Assembly: GCA_903930515.1 (NCBI GenBank) | Contig: CAIYYW010000374.1 | Span: forward strand, 1-7,838 | DNA from: an uncultured delta proteobacterium | GTDB lineage: Bacteria > RBG-13-61-14 > DRUE01 | Direction: 5' to 3' | DNA length: 7,838 nt | Shown here: in pieces, positions 5,834 to 7,838 of the stretch | Numbering within the stretch: the first letter of the stretch is position 1 | Layout: each line of letters opens with the position of its first letter | The notes under the pieces: model-generated | Database searches by the model: none | What the model was told of the DNA's origin: nothing | The model's input: the letters and a program-made list of their open reading frames with translations, nothing else | Translations under genes and position numbers: made by a program

Positions 5834-7267
5834 ATGAACGGGATTAAAGAATTCAACCAGAAAGTGTTTGAGCTTTTCTACCTTTACCGGCGGAGGACGA
5901 CCCTGATGGCTGATGGTTTTGCCAGGGCTTTGCCTTTTTCTGAGGCTAATGTTTATGCGCGACCCAACCCAAGAGGGTCAAAATCCATTTCCGTTAAGTC
6001 CATAAATTATGAAATCCGCCTTAGGGAAAAAGTTTTCTTCCATAACTTTGCCGGCGATGGCTTTTATCCGGACCACCCTTTTGTGAAATTATGCGGGCAA
6101 TTCAGCCTGAACCGGATTGAGCAAAAAATGATGGTCTGCCTGCTGGGCCAGGCTTTGAAGGATTACATGCTCCGGGATTCCCTGGCCGGTTCCAAGAACC
6201 CTTCCCAGGAGTCCCAACTAATCAGCCTGATCTTCCCAAATCCCGGCCTGGCTTTTGCCCGGACCGGGCTATTCAGCGCTGAGAGCCGTCTGGTCAAATC
6301 CGGCCTGATTGAAATCAAGCAATGCTGCCGCGATAAATTTTGCGGCGAATTTGCCCTTGATCCCGAAGCCGTCAAATGGCTGCTCGGGTTCTGCAAACAG
6401 GAACCGCCAATGTTCTCAAACCCGGCCGCGGCCAAAAACGATTCCGCGGAATTATTGGAGATAGAGCAACCATCCTTCAGTCTGGAAAAGGTGGTCCTGT
6501 CCCAAAACCTGCGCGACCAAATCCAGCAGGCGATTTATTTTTATAAAGAGCCGGAGTCGCAAAACCTCCTGCCGAAACTGGGCAATGTCCGGAACGGACA
6601 AGCCATCCTCGCCCTCTTTTACGGACCGCCGGGCACCGGCAAGACCTATACCGCCTCCGCCATTGCCGGGGAATTGAAAAAGCCCCTGGCGCGAGTGCAA
6701 TTCGCGGCCCTGCGCAATATGTGGTATGGCAATAGCGAGAAGAATGTGGTCCGCTGTTTTAGGACCGCCTCGGCTAAAAATATGGTCCTGCTCTTTGACG
6801 AAGCCGACGCCCTGATCAGCGCCCGAACCAAGGAAAAAAATCAGGCAACAGATAATACCGAACATACCCTCCGGAACCTGTTCCTCCAGGAGATTGAACG
6901 GTTCAATGGAGTGGTGATCCTGACCACCAATATGGCCGAGTGCCTGGACCCGGCCCTGGAGCGAAGGCTGAACCTGAAACTGGAATTCACGCTCCCGGAA
7001 ATTCAAGAGCGAGAAAGGCTCTGGAAAAAATTCCTCAAAAAAGCCCCCTGCGACCGGAATCTCAATCTCCAAGAATTGGCCGAGATGCCCCTGGCCGGAG
7101 GCCACATCAAGAACGCGGTCTTTGCGGCCCTGCGAAACCTGGCCTATCTGCGCAAAGACCATCCCGATGCCATCATCACCCAATCCCTGCTCCTTGCTTC
7201 CGCTCTAAAGGAATCCCAATTCCTGGAGTTCAAAGATAGAAATAGAATCGTGGGTTTTTCAAATTAA
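5834..7267 (+). CDS. AAA ATPase (classical AAA clade) with probable winged-helix N-terminal domain
   Basis: A 477-aa cytoplasmic ATP-driven protein remodeller or regulator. The AAA module spans about 215-440: Walker A GPPGTGKT at 264-271, aromatic pore-loop motif WYG at 297-299 followed by the SEKN segment, Walker B LLFDEAD at 319-325 (D322, E323), sensor 1 TTN at 364-366, arginine finger(s) R377/R378 in ALERR, and sensor-2 AGGHIKNA around 421-428. All key residues are intact, so it should bind and hydrolyse ATP, probably as a hexamer. No protease motif (HExxH) or membrane helix is present, so it is not FtsH. Residues about 85-185 are helical and end in a Leu-rich S-x-L-V-x-S-G-L-I pattern typical of winged-helix domains; I infer this rather than recognise it. 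ATG is set by GGGGAGG (5820-5826) seven bases upstream. The next gene follows after 23 bases. C is favoured over G on this strand, the reverse of the glycosidase gene. Substrate and pathway are unknown. Confidence 0.85.
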   Translation: MNGIKEFNQKVFELFYLYRRRTTLMADGFARALPFSEANVYARPNPRGSKSISVKSINYEIRLREKVFFHNFAGDGFYPDHPFVKLCGQFSLNRIEQKMMVCLLGQALKDYMLRDSLAGSKNPSQESQLISLIFPNPGLAFARTGLFSAESRLVKSGLIEIKQCCRDKFCGEFALDPEAVKWLLGFCKQEPPMFSNPAAAKNDSAELLEIEQPSFSLEKVVLSQNLRDQIQQAIYFYKEPESQNLLPKLGNVRNGQAILALFYGPPGTGKTYTASAIAGELKKPLARVQFAALRNMWYGNSEKNVVRCFRTASAKNMVLLFDEADALISARTKEKNQATDNTEHTLRNLFLQEIERFNGVVILTTNMAECLDPALERRLNLKLEFTLPEIQERERLWKKFLKKAPCDRNLNLQELAEMPLAGGHIKNAVFAALRNLAYLRKDHPDAIITQSLLLASALKESQFLEFKDRNRIVGFSN

Positions 7268-7290
7268 AATCAAAAAAAAGGAGGATAGAA

Positions 7291-7647
7291 ATGCTTTACG
7301 ATCGGAAGCAAAATATGATTAAAGGAACGCCGCATCAGGAATTCTATGATCTTCGCCGGGCCAATCTCTCCGTCCCGGATTATCAGATGATGATCAAAGA
7401 AATCCATCGCCGGATGAGTGAAAGAGATGTTTTCGCGGCAAGGGATATCAGCGAGCAACATCTACAGGGCACGGTCTTTGATCCGGTTTGCCAGGCCTGC
7501 GGAAACGATGAAAAGGAAGCCGGCTTCTTTTTCGGCCTCCTGGTTAAAGATGCCGTGCAACAGCACCCAGATTGCTGGTATCTGCTCCGGGAGGAAAGGG
7601 ATTACTATCGGCTGATTGTCCAGGTTTATTGCCGAAAATTGAACTGA
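7291..7647 (+). CDS. unrecognised 118-aa protein with CxxC motif
   Basis: I do not recognise this family. It is a soluble, probably mostly helical protein without signal peptide or membrane segment. The N-terminal half is basic and charged (MLYDRKQNMIKG..., then IHRRMSERDVFAARDIS). The middle has C67-QA-C70-GNDEKEAG, and two further cysteines lie at C95 (HPDCWYLL) and C114 (VQVYCRKLN), so an unusual single zinc site is conceivable but not demonstrated. Start and expression are well supported: AGGAGG at 7279-7284 is six bases before the ATG in an A-rich leader, and the gene lies 23 bases after the AAA ATPase, so translational coupling or at least co-transcription is likely. It could be an adaptor or substrate of the ATPase; that is guesswork from position. 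Confidence 0.75.
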   Translation: MLYDRKQNMIKGTPHQEFYDLRRANLSVPDYQMMIKEIHRRMSERDVFAARDISEQHLQGTVFDPVCQACGNDEKEAGFFFGLLVKDAVQQHPDCWYLLREERDYYRLIVQVYCRKLN

Positions 7648-7708
7648 GGGAACCGAAAGATATAGCCGTCAATTACCCAGGAAAAAAATAATAAAGGAGG
7701 GAAATAAA

Positions 7709-7838
7709 ATGTTTAAATGTCAGAAATGCAACGGAACCAGAATAAAGCCAAGCTCCAACTTTTGCCCGGATTGCGGAGAAATCTCGCCCAGCTTCCAAGA
7801 ATTACTGGAAAACATTACTCTGGAATCGGCAGAGCAAA
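7709..7838 (+). CDS. zinc-ribbon protein, N-terminal part only (runs off window)
   Basis: The first 43 codons are visible. They open with a compact zinc ribbon: C4-x-x-C7, eleven residues, then C19-x-x-C22-GE, the spacing of the short zinc-ribbon domains found at the N-terminus of many bacterial proteins. The next residues (SFQELLENITLESAEQ) look like the start of a helix. GGAGGG at 7696-7701, seven bases before the ATG, and an A-rich leader mirror those of the preceding gene. The gap to the 118-aa gene is 61 bases. Its full length and any domain after the ribbon lie outside the window, so no function is assigned. Confidence 0.8.
   Translation, partial: MFKCQKCNGTRIKPSSNFCPDCGEISPSFQELLENITLESAEQ

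Overview
The window looks like chromosomal DNA of an uncultured bacterium, about mid-50s percent GC by eye. The pairing of a secreted GH106-like glycosidase with a Tat-exported sugar-isomerase-fold protein, together with intergenic palindromes and a heptad repeat, is what I associate with the Planctomycetes/Lentisphaerae/Kiritimatiellae/Omnitrophota side of bacteria. That placement is inference from gene content and style; no phylogenetic marker gene is present apart from a tRNA.

Layout. (1) 1-72: tRNA-Phe(GAA) with encoded CCA, cut at its 5' end by the window edge. (2) 288-4556, plus strand: a carbohydrate module, consisting of a secreted 867-aa glycosidase of the GH106 (alpha-L-rhamnosidase-like) type followed by a 516-aa Tat-signal protein with an L-fucose/L-arabinose isomerase-like fold. 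The likely theme is handling of deoxy-sugar glycans outside the cytoplasm. (3) 4559-4588: overlapping hairpins between convergent genes. (4) 5293-4619, minus strand: a small HTH (excisionase/MerR-like) DNA-binding protein and a 2TM-domain membrane protein, probably one transcript from a good promoter at 5370-5343. (5) 5300-5833: a gene-poor stretch with that promoter, a REP-like palindrome with a diverged second copy, a three-unit heptad repeat, and the putative control region of the next operon. (6) 5834-7838, plus strand: a tight run with very strong Shine-Dalgarno sites. It holds a classical AAA ATPase with a probable winged-helix N-terminal part, an unrecognised 118-aa protein with a CxxC motif, and the start of a zinc-ribbon protein that runs off the window.

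How they fit. The two plus-strand sugar genes probably act together in the cell envelope. The AAA ATPase run is the best candidate for an undescribed system: an ATP-driven protein remodeller co-expressed with at least two small cysteine-containing proteins, one of them an evident zinc ribbon. Its remaining members are probably beyond position 7838, so its function cannot be read here. Coding-strand G/C bias reverses between the glycosidase and the AAA gene although both are on the plus strand, which suggests the blocks have different histories.
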